From positions 1 through 5,592 of the forward strand of contig CAKSDT010000107.1 in the NCBI GenBank assembly GCA_934446135.1: a DNA stretch of 5,592 bases, written 5' to 3'. Made by a program: the position numbers and the translations under genes. Positions 4,961-5,592 of the stretch are shown here, piece after piece (the first letter of the stretch is position 1; the number at the start of each line of letters is the position of its first letter). The stretch is from an uncultured Clostridia bacterium (GTDB lineage Bacteria > Bacillota > Clostridia > RGIG6154). The notes below the pieces were generated by a model. That model was not told the origin of the DNA. It did not search any database and was given only the letters and a program-made list of their open reading frames with translations.

Positions 4961-5592
4961 TTACTTTTCACTGTCCTTTATGTAAGAATAATAATTAAAC
5001 GGAGTTACTTGTTTTTTCGGAACTGCTTTGTATTGCTTTCTGTTGCTGAATGCCATATTGTAAAACTTATTCGCCTCCTGATATGTCATTCCGTTGTCCA
5101 TAAGCATTCTTAGTATGTTTTTCTTTGAAGTTCCGTCCGTCGTTGCCTCTTTAAGGTAGTAAAAATATGTCCTGAGATCCATGTTCGGGAATAGATATTT
5201 GTTCTTGATGTACCTTGCTTTTTGACCGTCGCTTAATGCGGAATAGTAAAATGCGTTTTGGTTGTTGTAGTTCATTTCACCGTAAAAACCGTTCTTCTCT
5301 TTTTTATCCTTGTATTTTTCTTCTTCTTTTTCCAATATAAAGAACTTTTCATATGCACTCTTTTGCTTTGGCGAGTAGTTTTCATCGTATAAAAGAGCAA
5401 GTTTCTGCATATCGGTGCTTTTTTCCTCATAAGTAGTACTGTTAACATAATCAATTGCGTCTTTCGGCAAATATTTTCTGTAATATTCCGCTCCCGATAT
5501 CCCCTTGCCGTCAGAATTGTATGTATCTGGAGTATACTTGTCAACCATTTCTAGTGCCTTCCAAAGTTTTGTGTCCGTTGTGTTTGATAAAG
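4961..5592 (-). CDS. Uncharacterised charged protein, C-terminal part, possibly of a mobile element
   Basis: The frame is open from the right edge to the stop at 4961-4963, giving about 210 visible residues. An ATG at 5546-5548 has a weak GGAAGG 8 nt upstream, but the frame before it (LSNTTDTKLWKALE) also reads like protein, so the gene probably begins outside the window. Counting from that ATG, the protein is rich in Lys, Tyr and Asn. It has a highly charged, probably helical segment at 68-86 (FFILEKEEEKYKDKKEKN region) and a segment FYYLKEATTDGTSKKNILRM (129-148) continuing LMDNGMTYQEANKFYNMAF. The latter resembles, by memory only, short helical repeats (aromatic-D-G-x-S-K then G-M/L-x-x-x-E-A) at the C-termini of large phage-like proteins in Clostridia. 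There are no membrane segments in the visible part. I do not recognise the family. Its position beside a tRNA-like end supports a mobile origin but does not prove it. Confidence 0.7.
   Translation of the reverse strand, partial: LSNTTDTKLWKALEMVDKYTPDTYNSDGKGISGAEYYRKYLPKDAIDYVNSTTYEEKSTDMQKLALLYDENYSPKQKSAYEKFFILEKEEEKYKDKKEKNGFYGEMNYNNQNAFYYSALSDGQKARYIKNKYLFPNMDLRTYFYYLKEATTDGTSKKNILRMLMDNGMTYQEANKFYNMAFSNRKQYKAVPKKQVTPFNYYSYIKDSEK

Noticed and set aside
5272..5544. 90-residue minus-strand frame overlapping the partial gene at the right edge
   Set aside because: It is a different frame of the same DNA. The longer frame stays open to the window edge and has more protein-like composition.
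1..5592. CRISPR array, rRNA, or a defence/toxin-antitoxin system
   Set aside because: No regularly spaced repeats, rRNA sequence or recognisable defence genes were seen anywhere in the window.

Overview
The window looks like chromosome of a low-GC Gram-positive bacterium of the class Clostridia. This inference rests on AT-rich intergenic DNA, strong AGGAGG-type ribosome binding sites before nearly every gene, canonical TTGACA/TATTAT-type promoter boxes and Clostridia-like ribosomal protein sequences (for example L2 with PIGLPSPVTPWG). An Oscillospiraceae/Ruminococcaceae origin is my guess.

Positions 1-3674, minus strand: the first eight genes of the S10 ribosomal protein operon in the standard order rpsJ-rplC-rplD-rplW-rplB-rpsS-rplV-rpsC. 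rpsC runs off the left edge. All the complete genes have normal length and intact signatures. The operon has its own strong promoter (3771-3799) and an inferred leader of about 90 nt that can fold into a hairpin. tuf and fusA, which often precede rpsJ in Firmicutes, are not next to it.

Positions 3675-3877: a divergent promoter region serving the S10 operon to the left and a single gene to the right. Positions 3878-4708, plus strand: a RimK-type ATP-grasp ligase, probably joining an amino acid to a carboxylate. Its substrate cannot be read from the sequence.

Positions 4709-4960: non-coding and dense with structure. It holds a small hairpin, a 20-nt GC-rich hairpin, a 67-nt near-perfect inverted repeat, a 28-nt sequence matching the T-arm, acceptor strand and CCA of a tRNA, and paired TGACAACA repeats. 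The partial tRNA end suggests the edge of an integrated element (attachment site). In that reading the element lies to the right and the host chromosome to the left. Positions 4961-5592, minus strand: the C-terminal part of a charged, tyrosine-rich protein of unknown function, open to the right edge and possibly part of that element.

The left two thirds is ordinary core genome. The unusual material is the 4.7-5.0 kb junction, and to a lesser degree the S10 leader and the divergent ATP-grasp gene.
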